The notes: a model not told the origin generated them from the letters alone. A DNA stretch of 64,000 nucleotides from Clostridiales bacterium (GCA_022801595.1 JAAWSO010000004.1:1-64000); one strand, 5' to 3'; positions 51,886-61,088 are shown, counted from the first letter of the stretch. Program-made: numbers and translations.

Positions 51886-52584
51886 TTATCCCTCAATGGC
51901 ATCAAATTCTTGTCTTAAATTGCGGATCTGCTCCGAAATCGAAGCATCCAGCACTCCTTCATCCGTTTCCAGCAAACAAGTATCGGTAGGATAATACCGT
52001 GCCGTCACTTCTACATTGCCATAATCCGGATTTTTAAACTCTTTGCGAAGAAAATCTACCAAGTCGGCCAACTGGTCGGACACTCCAACGGTGATCCATT
52101 CCGCGTTTTTCATGGAGCCTACGGTTTTGGTCACCAAATCGGCCAAAAACAGATCGTCCTCGTCAATTTTGTGAAGAATTAGTTTTTCTGCAACATCAAT
52201 GGCCAGTGAGGCCAAATGATCCCGGTATTCCTCTAGGAATTTCCGATGGTTCTCTCGCAACTGCCGCAAAGCATCCTGTACTTGCTGGATGCAGGCATGG
52301 ATTTCCCCGCCTTTTTCTTCCGCAGCCTCCTGATACGCCTCTTTCCAAAGCTGACCGCGAATCTCTTCCACTCGTTTGGAAACCTGGGATTCAAATTCCT
52401 CCGGCGTATAAATGGAGTATCCAGGAGGAATTTCTGGCTCAGCCATCACCGAATCTGGATCCGAGACAACCTTTTTCTCCTCTTCCTCCTGCTTCCGTCG
52501 TTCATCCGACGGGAGCCAGACATCTGGAATCAGGACGCTTTCTTCCTCTTCCTCGACCATACTATTTCGATAGATATCAGGCAA
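51886..52584 (-). CDS. fliH: flagellar assembly protein FliH
   Basis: FliH links FliI to the C-ring. The 232-residue acidic protein has a Glu-rich N-terminal part (EEEEESVLIPDVW) and the conserved C-terminal region with HLASLAIDVAEKLI. The TTG at 52584 is preferred because GGAGGGG lies nine bases upstream; the first possible start (52611) falls inside that ribosome site. It overlaps the end of fliG by eight bases. Confidence 0.88.
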   Translation of the reverse strand: MPDIYRNSMVEEEEESVLIPDVWLPSDERRKQEEEEKKVVSDPDSVMAEPEIPPGYSIYTPEEFESQVSKRVEEIRGQLWKEAYQEAAEEKGGEIHACIQQVQDALRQLRENHRKFLEEYRDHLASLAIDVAEKLILHKIDEDDLFLADLVTKTVGSMKNAEWITVGVSDQLADLVDFLRKEFKNPDYGNVEVTARYYPTDTCLLETDEGVLDASISEQIRNLRQEFDAIEG

Positions 52585-53593
52585 TGAATTCGTCCCCTCC
52601 TCCTCGTGCAATCACGATTTCTCCGGTATCCTCTAGGCGACGGATAATATCCACGATTTTCTGCTGAGCTTCTTCCACATCGCGCATCCGGATATTATGC
52701 AGGTATTGGATATCGCCAAGAATGGTTTCCTGAGAACGCTTGGACATATTGCTGAGGATGACCTCTTTGACCGTATCGTTGGAACCTTTGAGGGCAATCG
52801 CCAAGTCGCGGGTATCCACATCCCGGAGGAACCGCTGAATGGACATGTTGTCCAGATCCACAATATCCTCGAACACAAACATAAGCTTGCGAATATCGTC
52901 GGAAAGTTCTGGATTTCGTTTGCCCAGTTCGTCGAAAATAAACTTCTCGGTATTGCGGTCGGCATGGTTCATAATATCCGCCACATAGTTTACGCCGCCG
53001 ATTTCGGTCATATCCACCGATACTACAGACGAGAATCGTTTCTCCAAAATAGACTCTACCAAGGAAACCACTTTAGGGCTTACACTTTCCAATTGAGCAA
53101 TGCGCTCCACAACATCTAACTGGATTTCCCGAGGCAACTCAGAAATCACCTGGGAAGCCTGCTCCGCCTTTGCATAAGACAACACAAACGCAATGGTTTG
53201 GGGATGCTCGTTTTGCAGCATTACCAGGATGTTTTTATAGTTCGCTTTTCGGATAAACTCAAACGCACGAACCTGCATGGATTTGGACAGCCGATCAATG
53301 TACGCCTGCGCCATTTCTGGACCAAAGGCTTTTTCCAGAATATCTCTGGCGTAAATCACGCCGCCTTCTGCAATGACCTTTTGAGTTACGCACAGATTAT
53401 AGAAATCCTCCATAATCTCATGCATCTTTTCCTGGGGAAGCTGCTGCAATTTGGCAACTTCCAAAGAAATCTGCTCAATTTCCTCCTCCCGCAGGCATTT
53501 ATACACCTGCGACGCCTGTTCTGCGCCTAAAGCGACGATGACAGCGGCCGCTTTTGCAGCAGAAGTAAGTTGTGCTTGTTGTTTTGCCGCCAT
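52577..53593 (-). CDS. fliG: flagellar motor switch protein FliG
   Basis: FliG couples torque from MotA to the MS ring. The 338-residue protein shows the three ARM-like domains, with NEHPQTIAFVLSY, the EHPQ segment, near residue 128 and the torque domain ELGKRNPELSDDIRKLMFVFEDI near 245. It overlaps the fliF stop by one base. Confidence 0.96.
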   Translation of the reverse strand: MAAKQQAQLTSAAKAAAVIVALGAEQASQVYKCLREEEIEQISLEVAKLQQLPQEKMHEIMEDFYNLCVTQKVIAEGGVIYARDILEKAFGPEMAQAYIDRLSKSMQVRAFEFIRKANYKNILVMLQNEHPQTIAFVLSYAKAEQASQVISELPREIQLDVVERIAQLESVSPKVVSLVESILEKRFSSVVSVDMTEIGGVNYVADIMNHADRNTEKFIFDELGKRNPELSDDIRKLMFVFEDIVDLDNMSIQRFLRDVDTRDLAIALKGSNDTVKEVILSNMSKRSQETILGDIQYLHNIRMRDVEEAQQKIVDIIRRLEDTGEIVIARGGGDEFIA

Positions 53594-55188
53594 TATTTGT
53601 CATCCTCCTTCAACCACGAACGGATCAGGCTCGCAGTAATTTCGGGATTGTCTTTTGCAAAGCCACGGACCTCATCTACAATCACTGTATCTTTGCTCTG
53701 TGCGCCAGCCTTTGCGGTCGCCTCTAATTGACGGCGATAGGCATCCATCTCTTCTTCCATACTCCGCTGCTGTTCTTCCAGCTCCGCCTGCGCTTGAGTA
53801 GCCAGACGACGGGCACGGCGCTTGGTGAAGATAATAATCACAATCACTGCCGCAATGATCAGCAACAGGATACCGCCGGCAATCACCAGATATAGCCAGT
53901 ATTGCTCAAAGAAGCCTTGCGCAACATCCGTCGGCTCTTCCGGAACATTATCAGCTGGCAAATTCATGGAAGCCAACGAAATATTTGCAGGATCAATATT
54001 GGTGCTCTTGGAAACCTGATCGATCAGCTCTGTGCGGGTCGCATTGTCCAGGTTATTGTCGTTCACCATAACGGAAATGGTTGCGCTCTCAATCTCGGCC
54101 TCGCCTTTTTCAATCTGAGTTAGAACATAACCGTAATCGATATCCTCACTGCTGCTGAAATTGGTTACACCACCATTTGCATTGGGATCTTGATCCATGG
54201 GATAGGAAGGAATATCTGTGTTATTCTCTTCCCCAACCAATCCGTTCGCACCAGGAATTGTTCCATTGATACTATAGTGCTGCTCTCGGTGGGTAGTAGC
54301 GTCATCACCATTTTCCAATTGAAGAAGCTGTTTGCGCTCTTCCATCATTTTATCGAAGTCCAGGGTAACCCGGGCGACCGCTACCACATTGCCTGTACCA
54401 TAACGAGCAGACAGCAAACGAACCACATTATCCTCTAACTGTTGCTGATACATCTGCTCCGCTTTCAGTGCGTCGGTTGTGTTGTAATTTCCAGCCTCAG
54501 AAACGCCAGCCAGCTCTCGGCCGGTTCCTGCGTCTACTACGCTAACCTTTTCCGGCTCCAAGTTTGGAGTGGAGAATGCCACCAGGTTTTTAATCGCAGT
54601 TACCTGTTCCCGTTCCAAAGTCACATTCCGATCCAGCGTTAAGGTAACGCTGGCGGTAGAAGTGCTTTTTTCTGTGGCTTTCTGCCACACATAATTACTC
54701 TCTTCTGGAATGTTCAAATTGACAATCGCGCTCTTTACGCCGTCCAGCCGCGTTAATGTTGTTTGCAGCCGATTTTGCAGCTGATAAACCAAAGCGGTCT
54801 TTTTGTCCGTATCCGTTGCGGTCATACTGTTGCTGTTATTCCATATGTCATAAGCTGGAGCAGACTGTGGATACCCCTGCGCAGCCAACTGCAGCAAAAG
54901 GGTGTCATACTGCTCCGTTGGCACCATGATCTCGCCCTTATTATTCATCTCGGTAGAAACGCCCAGATCCTGCAAAGCTGCATGGACTTCCGTCGTTTCT
55001 TGAGAATCCAGGCCAGAGTATAATACCTTATAGCCTGGCTTAGAAGCATTTATAATTGCAGTAATCACAATTGCCAACACAATAATCGCCAGCACCGAGA
55101 GCGCAATTATAATAATACCTTTCTTTTTACTTTTCGGTTGTTTGTCCCATGATTCTTTTGCTTTAGCAATCGGTTTTGGCATCTTCAT
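53593..55188 (-). CDS. fliF: flagellar MS-ring protein FliF
   Basis: FliF builds the MS ring and export housing. The 531-residue protein has a membrane helix at about residues 24-48, the ring-building region (PGYKVLYSGLDSQE, NLNIPEES), a second membrane helix at about 435-460 and a cytoplasmic tail that binds FliG. It follows fliE by 156 bases with two hairpins between them. Confidence 0.95.
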   Translation of the reverse strand: MKMPKPIAKAKESWDKQPKSKKKGIIIIALSVLAIIVLAIVITAIINASKPGYKVLYSGLDSQETTEVHAALQDLGVSTEMNNKGEIMVPTEQYDTLLLQLAAQGYPQSAPAYDIWNNSNSMTATDTDKKTALVYQLQNRLQTTLTRLDGVKSAIVNLNIPEESNYVWQKATEKSTSTASVTLTLDRNVTLEREQVTAIKNLVAFSTPNLEPEKVSVVDAGTGRELAGVSEAGNYNTTDALKAEQMYQQQLEDNVVRLLSARYGTGNVVAVARVTLDFDKMMEERKQLLQLENGDDATTHREQHYSINGTIPGANGLVGEENNTDIPSYPMDQDPNANGGVTNFSSSEDIDYGYVLTQIEKGEAEIESATISVMVNDNNLDNATRTELIDQVSKSTNIDPANISLASMNLPADNVPEEPTDVAQGFFEQYWLYLVIAGGILLLIIAAVIVIIIFTKRRARRLATQAQAELEEQQRSMEEEMDAYRRQLEATAKAGAQSKDTVIVDEVRGFAKDNPEITASLIRSWLKEDDK

Positions 55189-55239
55189 TTATACTCACGC
55201 TCACTCGTCCCATCCTAAATATTTTGCTTTTTCCGCAAA

Positions 55240-55328
55240 GCTGAGAACCGCAAAAAGTCTCAGCGCAAACAGAAGGTTTGCCCCTTCATTTCACACAAGT
55301 ACAGGGAAGTACGCGGATGCACTTCCCT
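55240..55328. other. two hairpins in the fliE-fliF gap
   Basis: GCTGAGA...TCTCAGC (55240-55264, 7-bp stem) and AGGGAAGT...ACTTCCCT (55303-55328, 8-bp stem) lie in the 156-base gap. Neither has a T-run in the minus direction, so they are more likely processing or stability elements than terminators. Confidence 0.5.
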
Positions 55329-55344
55329 ATTACTCCTTATATTC

Positions 55345-55653
55345 TTATACCTGCATCTGCATAATTTCCTTATATGCGTTTACCACCCGTGTGCTCAACT
55401 GAACAGTAAACTCCACCGCAGTCGCATATTTGGTGCTGTCAATCATCAAGCCGCTCAAATCGTCGGTGTTTCCCATCGCCAAGTCATAAGAGCCTTGATT
55501 GGCCACTTTTTCCGTCTCCTGCAAATTCGCAACTGCATCCTGCAGCACTCCGACAAATGGAATTCGAGCCGCGTTTGAGCTTCCTGCTGCCTGTGCTTGA
55601 GAATTGAAATCCAATGTTTGAATCGGAGCAATTGGTTGAATAAACATAGCCAT
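55345..55653 (-). CDS. fliE: flagellar hook-basal body protein FliE
   Basis: FliE is the adaptor joining the MS ring and export gate to the rod. The 102-residue protein has PFVGVLQDAVANLQETEKVANQ, TDDLSGLMIDSTKYATAVEFTVQ and a C-terminal VVNAYKEIMQMQV, which match the family. It is the first gene of the long operon; flgB and flgC, which usually precede it, are not present upstream. Confidence 0.94.
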   Translation of the reverse strand: MAMFIQPIAPIQTLDFNSQAQAAGSSNAARIPFVGVLQDAVANLQETEKVANQGSYDLAMGNTDDLSGLMIDSTKYATAVEFTVQLSTRVVNAYKEIMQMQV

Positions 55654-55893
55654 ACTTTGAGTCCCTCCATAATCTTATTCAAATTCAAAATAAAATCCTG
55701 TTCGTCCTCTGAGATTCTGAACATCCATTGTTTTGCTTCATGCTTCCATAAAGAATTGGAACAACAAAACACTAACCTTTTGTTCTCCAAAAAGACAAAT
55801 ACTTTGTTTCCAGTCGGGAAGAAACCCCATTCCGTTTTTTCGACTTTTTTTTGCAATTTCTAAAAAAGTTTTCTATCTCTATCGCTAAAATTG

Positions 55894-55922
55894 ATTTTAC
55901 CACTCATTTTCGACAAAGTCAA
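55894..55922 (-). promoter_or_regulatory. sigma-A promoter of the fla/che operon
   Basis: On the minus strand TTGACT and TAAAAT are separated by exactly 17 bases. Transcription should start near 55887, leaving a leader of about 234 bases before fliE. Confidence 0.82.
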
Positions 55923-56164
55923 CCAAATAATTTTGTCGAAAGAAGAATTCCTCAAGAAATTTATACCAATTTATTTCTATTTCCTATATATTGTGTATAA
56001 CATCAAATATAAATACAAAATTGGTTAAAACCCTCCGCCTTCTGTTAAGATTCTTCATGTTTTCCAATTTCTTCTCAGCCACAAAGGAATGGAAATCAAA
56101 AAAACCTTGCTTTTCTGGATTTTCCTCCATTTGATCCTAGAAATGAGTTTTTTTTATTTTAGCG

Positions 56165-56192
56165 TTGAGTTTTCTTTCCAATGAGCGATAAT
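56165..56192 (+). promoter_or_regulatory. candidate promoter for flgM
   Basis: TTGAGT and GATAAT are 16 bases apart; the -10 side also reads GCGATAAT, which partly fits the flagellar sigma-D consensus. Either sigma factor could use it. Confidence 0.45.
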
Positions 56193-56317
56193 AAAATACA
56201 AGAGTCTATTCCAAGCCCGGTTGTGTAAGCATACCTTGGAAAATGGAAGACGATCAAAATATTTATATTCCATTCACTTTATTTTTATTTCTTTATTTTT
56301 AGAAAGGGCTGTTTTGT

Positions 56318-56650
56318 ATGATAAGACCGACATCCATCGGGAAAGTATATCGTCCCATTTCTGCTAACAAGCCCGTGCAATCCATGCAAATTCCAGTGCG
56401 GGTGCAGCAAACTGGCACGACTACCACCCAACCTGTTTCCGATCGCGTTCAGATCAGCCGAGAAGGCGCTTTCCAAAGCCGTCTGGCTGAGTCGGTAGTT
56501 GCCATGAGCAAAGAAGCCGCCACAACGGTTTCTCCGCAAAAACTAGCGGACTTGAAGCAGCAAATTGCCGATGGAACCTACCAGATTCCCGCGTCTGATC
56601 TTGCTGACGCTATCATGGGCCGGATTGCACTGACAAAGGAGGCTTATTAA
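56318..56650 (+). CDS. flgM: anti-sigma-D factor FlgM
   Basis: FlgM binds SigD until hook completion. The 110-residue protein has a disordered N-terminal half and the C-terminal binding region with SDRVQISREG and KLADLKQQIADGTYQI, then ADAIMGRIAL. The ribosome site is AAAGGG. Its stop overlaps the flgN start. Confidence 0.93.
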   Translation: MIRPTSIGKVYRPISANKPVQSMQIPVRVQQTGTTTTQPVSDRVQISREGAFQSRLAESVVAMSKEAATTVSPQKLADLKQQIADGTYQIPASDLADAIMGRIALTKEAY

Positions 56651-57132
56651 TGGATCAACGGTTAGCAGAATTCTTGCAAGCCACCGAGAAATGCACGGAA
56701 CAGCTCCGGGAAATGCTTCCCCTGGAGCAAGAAAAATATCAAGCGCTCATCTCGGATGACACCAATCAAATGGAAGAGATGATCCAGGTACAGCAAGCTG
56801 CCATTATGAAGCTAAAAAGCCTGGAGGCGGTTCGTTTGGATTGCCAGGAAAAAGCCGGCCTTGGCCGGATGACCACCGAACAAATTCTGGAATCCATTCC
56901 AGAAGCGGACAAAGAAATGTTTACCGCTTGCTTCTCTGACTTACGCAAATCGGCGGAAGAACTTCGTATATGTAATAGCAAGGCTATGGAGATCGCGCGG
57001 GCCAGCGCCGTATTTTGGCAGAGTATAGATCCCCATACAAAACCTGCCGCTCCTGCTAAGGTCACGTATGGAGTCAAAGGAGCTGCCCCCAGCAAAATAG
57101 GAAACGGTTCCCTATTTCAAACCAAAATTTAA
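56650..57132 (+). CDS. flgN: flagellar chaperone FlgN
   Basis: FlgN escorts the hook-filament junction proteins FlgK and FlgL. The 160-residue protein is a helical bundle with LLPLEQEKYQALIS-like spacing near residue 27 and no other motif. Position between flgM and flgK supports it. Confidence 0.88.
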   Translation: MDQRLAEFLQATEKCTEQLREMLPLEQEKYQALISDDTNQMEEMIQVQQAAIMKLKSLEAVRLDCQEKAGLGRMTTEQILESIPEADKEMFTACFSDLRKSAEELRICNSKAMEIARASAVFWQSIDPHTKPAAPAKVTYGVKGAAPSKIGNGSLFQTKI

Positions 57133-57160
57133 TCAAAATATAAAACAATAAAACAATGAT

Positions 57161-57200
57161 ACTGCGGAGAAGGTCGGAGCTTCCTTCTTTCCCGCATACA
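57161..57200 (+). other. imperfect hairpin in the flgK leader
   Basis: TGCGG-AGAAGG can pair with CCTTCT-CCGCA (three unpaired bases on the right side), ending a few bases before the flgK ribosome site, which reads AAGGGAGGAA and contains overlapping GGA motifs. The layout could mask translation or bind CsrA. Confidence 0.4.
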
Positions 57201-57217
57201 TAAGGGAGGAATTTATC

Positions 57218-58810
57218 TTGCGTCCTACATTTATGGGATTTGAAACAGCAAAAAGCGGGCTGAATGTTAGCCAAAAAGCCTTGGATATTACTGGAAATAA
57301 CTTGGCTAATGCCGACACTGCGGGATATACACGCCAACGTCTTGACGTGAACTCTATCGCGCCTTCTTCTTACAGCACACGAATCGCCGTCAACCGCATC
57401 GGCTTAACTGGCCAAGGCGTGGAAGGCTTGGGAGTTGGCCAAACCCGAGACGCTTTTCTCGATAAGCGTTTCCGTGACGAATATTCCTCGGCAAGCTACT
57501 ATTCTCAAGCCAATGCGATTTTGAACGATATTCAATCCGCTTTGGGCGACGCCAGTGACGTCAGTGAAGGCGGAGACGTGTTCGCGCAAGCGATCCGCCA
57601 GATTTACGAAAGCCTCAATGACTTCTCTGGCAACCCAACCTCTACCCCCCACGCAAACCTGGTGCTCAGCGCTTTCAATAACGCAACGCAAGTGCTTCAG
57701 CTTTTAGATAAAAAGCTCAACGACGTTGCCGATCAGCAAATCTTTGATCTGGGAGTAGGCGTAGACCGTGTCAATAGCATTTTGGAGCAAATCGCTCATC
57801 TGAATAAATCCATCAGCAATGATGCCACGGTTCTGCAAAATCCAGATAATGAGTATTTCCGGCCAAACGAACTGATGGATCACCGGAACCTGCTTTTGGA
57901 TGAACTGGCCAGTTACGGCAACATTAACGTAACCCTAAACGGAGATGCAACCGTAACCGTTAAGATGGGGAACCACGAGGTAGTATCTGGCGAAACCTTC
58001 GATAAAATCAATATGAGCACCGATGAGGAATTAGGGATCGTTTCTCTGACCTGGAACGCCATTGGAGACTCTGTGCAGCTGACTGGCGGCGCTTTGCTGG
58101 GTTATACCGACTTCATCAATGGCCGCGGCACCAACATGCAGAATCCGGGCGAAACCAACAAGCAGGGAATCCTTTATTATAAGGATCGTCTCAATACCAT
58201 GGCCCGCACCATGGCAAATTTGGTTAACAGCGTCATTCCAGAAATGGAAGAAACCCCGGACCCAAATAATCCAGACGGCCCTCCCATTCTTACCCAGAAA
58301 GTGGACGGAAACGGCAACCTAGTATTTAAAGAGTTAATTTCCGCAAAAACCGCAGACGGCACCACGGACAATAAAATCCCGGTGACTGCCGCAAATATTT
58401 CTGTCAGCGATCTGTGGACGCAAGGCGGCGCGGATTACTTCATCAGCGCTTCCGGCGACAAAAACAACGCCAATTACGCCCAACAGATCAGTAACCTGCT
58501 GACCGGCCAAGCGGTAGAATTTGTTTCTTACGGCGAAACCTTTACCGGTACCTTTGAAGAATACCTAATTGATTACACCGGAAAAATCGGCGCCGACGCT
58601 TCCTTTTATGAAAACCGTCAGAATGTGGTTGCGAAAGTGGCGGATGAATATCTGAATAAACGGGATGAAATTTCCGGCGTTTCCGAGAACGAAGAAACCG
58701 TCAATATGATGACCTATCAAAAATCCTTTAATGCTTCTTCCCGTCTGATGACTACTCTGGACGATCTGCTTGATACGCTGATCAACAGCACCGGGCGAGT
58801 TGGTTTATAA
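57218..58810 (+). CDS. flgK: hook-filament junction protein 1 FlgK (HAP1)
   Basis: FlgK joins hook and filament. The 530-residue protein has the N-terminal motif GNNLANADTAGYTRQRLDV and the C-terminal VNMMTYQKSFNASSRLMTTLD. The start is TTG, with GGGAGG eight bases upstream; an ATG five codons later would be too far from it. Confidence 0.94.
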   Translation: MRPTFMGFETAKSGLNVSQKALDITGNNLANADTAGYTRQRLDVNSIAPSSYSTRIAVNRIGLTGQGVEGLGVGQTRDAFLDKRFRDEYSSASYYSQANAILNDIQSALGDASDVSEGGDVFAQAIRQIYESLNDFSGNPTSTPHANLVLSAFNNATQVLQLLDKKLNDVADQQIFDLGVGVDRVNSILEQIAHLNKSISNDATVLQNPDNEYFRPNELMDHRNLLLDELASYGNINVTLNGDATVTVKMGNHEVVSGETFDKINMSTDEELGIVSLTWNAIGDSVQLTGGALLGYTDFINGRGTNMQNPGETNKQGILYYKDRLNTMARTMANLVNSVIPEMEETPDPNNPDGPPILTQKVDGNGNLVFKELISAKTADGTTDNKIPVTAANISVSDLWTQGGADYFISASGDKNNANYAQQISNLLTGQAVEFVSYGETFTGTFEEYLIDYTGKIGADASFYENRQNVVAKVADEYLNKRDEISGVSENEETVNMMTYQKSFNASSRLMTTLDDLLDTLINSTGRVGL

Positions 58811-58876
58811 TGTTTCAATAGAAACAATCATCCGTATAATATCCGTGATTTTATATAGAGAAAGGATCTGAGAATT

Positions 58877-59905
58877 ATGAGAGTTACGAACCGTGCTTCT
58901 ACCAGAAATTACTTGAGATATATGAACAACGCGCTTTCCGACCGAGAGAAAATCCAGGAACGTGTTGCCTCCGGCAACCGATTTGAGAAAATCTCGGAAG
59001 ATGTTTCTTCGGGCGTACAGGCGATGAAAGCAAAAACGGAACTTTACAAAACCGAAAAGCATCTTTCAAACGTCAGCTCCATCAACGAAACCCTGACTGC
59101 TGCGGAAGACGCTATGGACACCGTCAATACCTTACTGGCTGATATCAACGCCAAGATGCTCAAGGCTTTGAACGACCCAACCAGTTCCAACCGAAAGGTG
59201 CTGGCCCAAGAGATCGGCTCCATGAAAGAGGAGATTCTCCAGATGGTCAACTCCAGCTACAATGGCCAGTTTTTATTCAGCGGATCTAACAACTACGGCG
59301 CCCCCTTTTCCGTTGACAGCACTACTGGCAGACTGGCTTACAACGGCATTCCAGTAGATGATATTCAAAAACGGGACAATGGCACTTATTTTTACGAAGA
59401 CGCCAACGGCACCATCCATGATGTCCCCCTCAATGAGGACATCTATATGGATGTAGGCCTGGGCATCCGAATGACCGGCTCTAACGTAGATCCACAAACG
59501 GGTTTTAACATCTCCTACTCCGGCCCAGACGTTTTAGGGTTTGGCATAGATGATGAGGGAATTTCCAGCAATATTTATAATCTTCTGGACGATATCCAAA
59601 AGGCAGTAAAAGAAGAACCATTTGATGATTCCTTAATCCGGCAATATGGCGATAAGCTGACCAAGATGACCGATGAATTCCGCGGCAACCTGACCGATTT
59701 GGGCAGCAAAACCCAATTCCTGGATACCATGGAAAACCGTCTCACCAAAAATGCCAACAACCTGACCAATAGCATTGCCCGATACACAGGTACGGATTAC
59801 ATTGAAGAGTCCATCCATCAGTCTACCAACGATGCGATTACAAAAGCTCTTTATCAATTGGGCAGCAACGTGATTCCTCTGTCCCTGATGGATTTTGTGC
59901 GATAA
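58877..59905 (+). CDS. flgL: hook-filament junction protein 3 FlgL (HAP3)
   Basis: FlgL is the flagellin-like adaptor between FlgK and filament. The 342-residue protein begins MRVTNRASTRNYLRYMNN, with KISEDVSSGVQAMKAKTEL and a C-terminal coiled helix. It follows flgK by 66 bases. Confidence 0.93.
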   Translation: MRVTNRASTRNYLRYMNNALSDREKIQERVASGNRFEKISEDVSSGVQAMKAKTELYKTEKHLSNVSSINETLTAAEDAMDTVNTLLADINAKMLKALNDPTSSNRKVLAQEIGSMKEEILQMVNSSYNGQFLFSGSNNYGAPFSVDSTTGRLAYNGIPVDDIQKRDNGTYFYEDANGTIHDVPLNEDIYMDVGLGIRMTGSNVDPQTGFNISYSGPDVLGFGIDDEGISSNIYNLLDDIQKAVKEEPFDDSLIRQYGDKLTKMTDEFRGNLTDLGSKTQFLDTMENRLTKNANNLTNSIARYTGTDYIEESIHQSTNDAITKALYQLGSNVIPLSLMDFVR

Positions 59906-59961
59906 TCCATTTGCAATCCAATTATCTTAATTCATGAAAAGAAGAAGAAGGTGTTCTTAAA

Positions 59962-60573
59962 ATGCAACCATTAATTCGGATTGAATCAATTCCAATTGAA
60001 TATGAAATGAAATCCAACAGTGCGAAACTGGAAATGAAAGCAACGCAAATTCCTCCCATTACCGGTACGATGCAGTTGGAAAATGTTCGCCTCGATTTGC
60101 GTGCCAAGAACATCCAGGTTCAATTGGACTCCTCCCAAATGCGCCACGACCTCGGTTTCCGCACCACTGCTGATATGGCCAGAGAAAACGCGCAAAAAGG
60201 AATGGAACATATCCAAGAACTCACCCGAAATTATGTGGAAACCGGCAAGCAGCTTTCCAATATTCACGAAGGCGTGGATATCTCTCAAATTGTGAAGCAA
60301 AAAACTCTGGAGCAACCATCCACTCCTTACACGGTATTCCTACCCAATGGCGGAACAGAAATTTCTTGGATTCCCAATGATTTAACCATTCACTATAATC
60401 CTCCTCAATTTGATGTAGAGTATCAGATGTCCAAGTATCAATTCGAATATACCCCGGCTTCCATTGATTTTACAATCACCCAATACCCTGAAGTAAGGAT
60501 TGAATATCTTGGCACTCCATCCTACGTTCCTCCCAGCGCGGATCCGAATTATGACGGAGGATCCAACGAATAA
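59962..60573 (+). CDS. DUF6470 family protein (YviE type)
   Basis: This 203-residue soluble protein corresponds to Bacillus YviE, encoded between flgL and fliW. Its sequence is beta-rich in the C-terminal half, with repeats of the type WIPNDLTIHYNPPQFDVEYQ, and helical in the middle. Function is unknown; the location suggests filament assembly or its regulation. A GC-rich hairpin follows it. Confidence 0.8.
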   Translation: MQPLIRIESIPIEYEMKSNSAKLEMKATQIPPITGTMQLENVRLDLRAKNIQVQLDSSQMRHDLGFRTTADMARENAQKGMEHIQELTRNYVETGKQLSNIHEGVDISQIVKQKTLEQPSTPYTVFLPNGGTEISWIPNDLTIHYNPPQFDVEYQMSKYQFEYTPASIDFTITQYPEVRIEYLGTPSYVPPSADPNYDGGSNE

Positions 60574-60580
60574 AAAGTGA

Positions 60581-60614
60581 CAGGCAGCCGCGCGTATTTC
60601 CGTGCGGCTGCCTG
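60581..60614 (+). other. GC-rich hairpin between the DUF6470 gene and fliW
   Basis: CAGGCAGCCGC pairs perfectly with GCGGCTGCCTG around a 12-base loop. The downstream TGTATATTG is a poor T-tail, so it may terminate only in part or act as a processing/stability element ahead of fliW-csrA. Confidence 0.65.
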
Positions 60615-60647
60615 TGTATATTGTTAACAAATTATAGGAGAATAGAT

Positions 60648-61088
60648 ATGGATATTTTAACAAGAGATTTTGGCTCCATTTCGGTCAATCCCAGTGATGT
60701 GATCGAATTTGTCGCACCCATTTTCGGCTTTGATGATTACCAAAAATATGTGATGCTGTGCGATGATGAAATCGGCCCTCACTTCGCCTGGCTGCAATCC
60801 ATTGATGAGCCTGACCTCTGCTTTCTTCTGGCCGACCCTCGGCTCGTCCGACCCTCCTATGAGGACAGTATTCCAGAAACAGCTCTCCAGTCTGTCGGCA
60901 AAGGCCCAGCCTGTGAATGCTGGGTCATGATGGTGATGCCGGAAAACTTCGCAGAGGCCACAGTGAATTTGAAAAGCCCGATTTTAATCAACACGGAAAC
61001 CCATCACGCAGCTCAAGTAATCCTAGATTTGGACTATCCGATCCGCTGCCCTTTGATGGAAAGGAAGGATGAAGAAACATCATGCTAA
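60648..61088 (+). CDS. fliW: flagellar assembly factor FliW
   Basis: FliW binds both flagellin and CsrA and so links flagellin secretion to its translation. The 146-residue protein has the beta-barrel hallmark ISVNPSDVIEFVAPIFGF near residue 9. The ATG at 60648 has GGAG eight bases upstream; nine earlier codons are excluded. It overlaps csrA by seven bases. Confidence 0.94.
   Translation: MDILTRDFGSISVNPSDVIEFVAPIFGFDDYQKYVMLCDDEIGPHFAWLQSIDEPDLCFLLADPRLVRPSYEDSIPETALQSVGKGPACECWVMMVMPENFAEATVNLKSPILINTETHHAAQVILDLDYPIRCPLMERKDEETSC

Larger units (their letters stand above)
55654..56317. other. 664-base divergent control region fliE/flgM
   Basis: This region separates the fla/che operon from flgM. 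It contains the sigma-A promoter for fliE (55894-55922) with a 234-base leader, an ACCAATTT/AAATTGGT inverted pair (about 55965-56026), and a candidate flgM promoter (56165-56192). I see no credible gene and no recognised riboswitch. Confidence 0.6.

Noticed and set aside
56285-56539. Minus-strand frame opposite flgM
   Set aside because: It is antisense to flgM, which has a ribosome site and family motifs.
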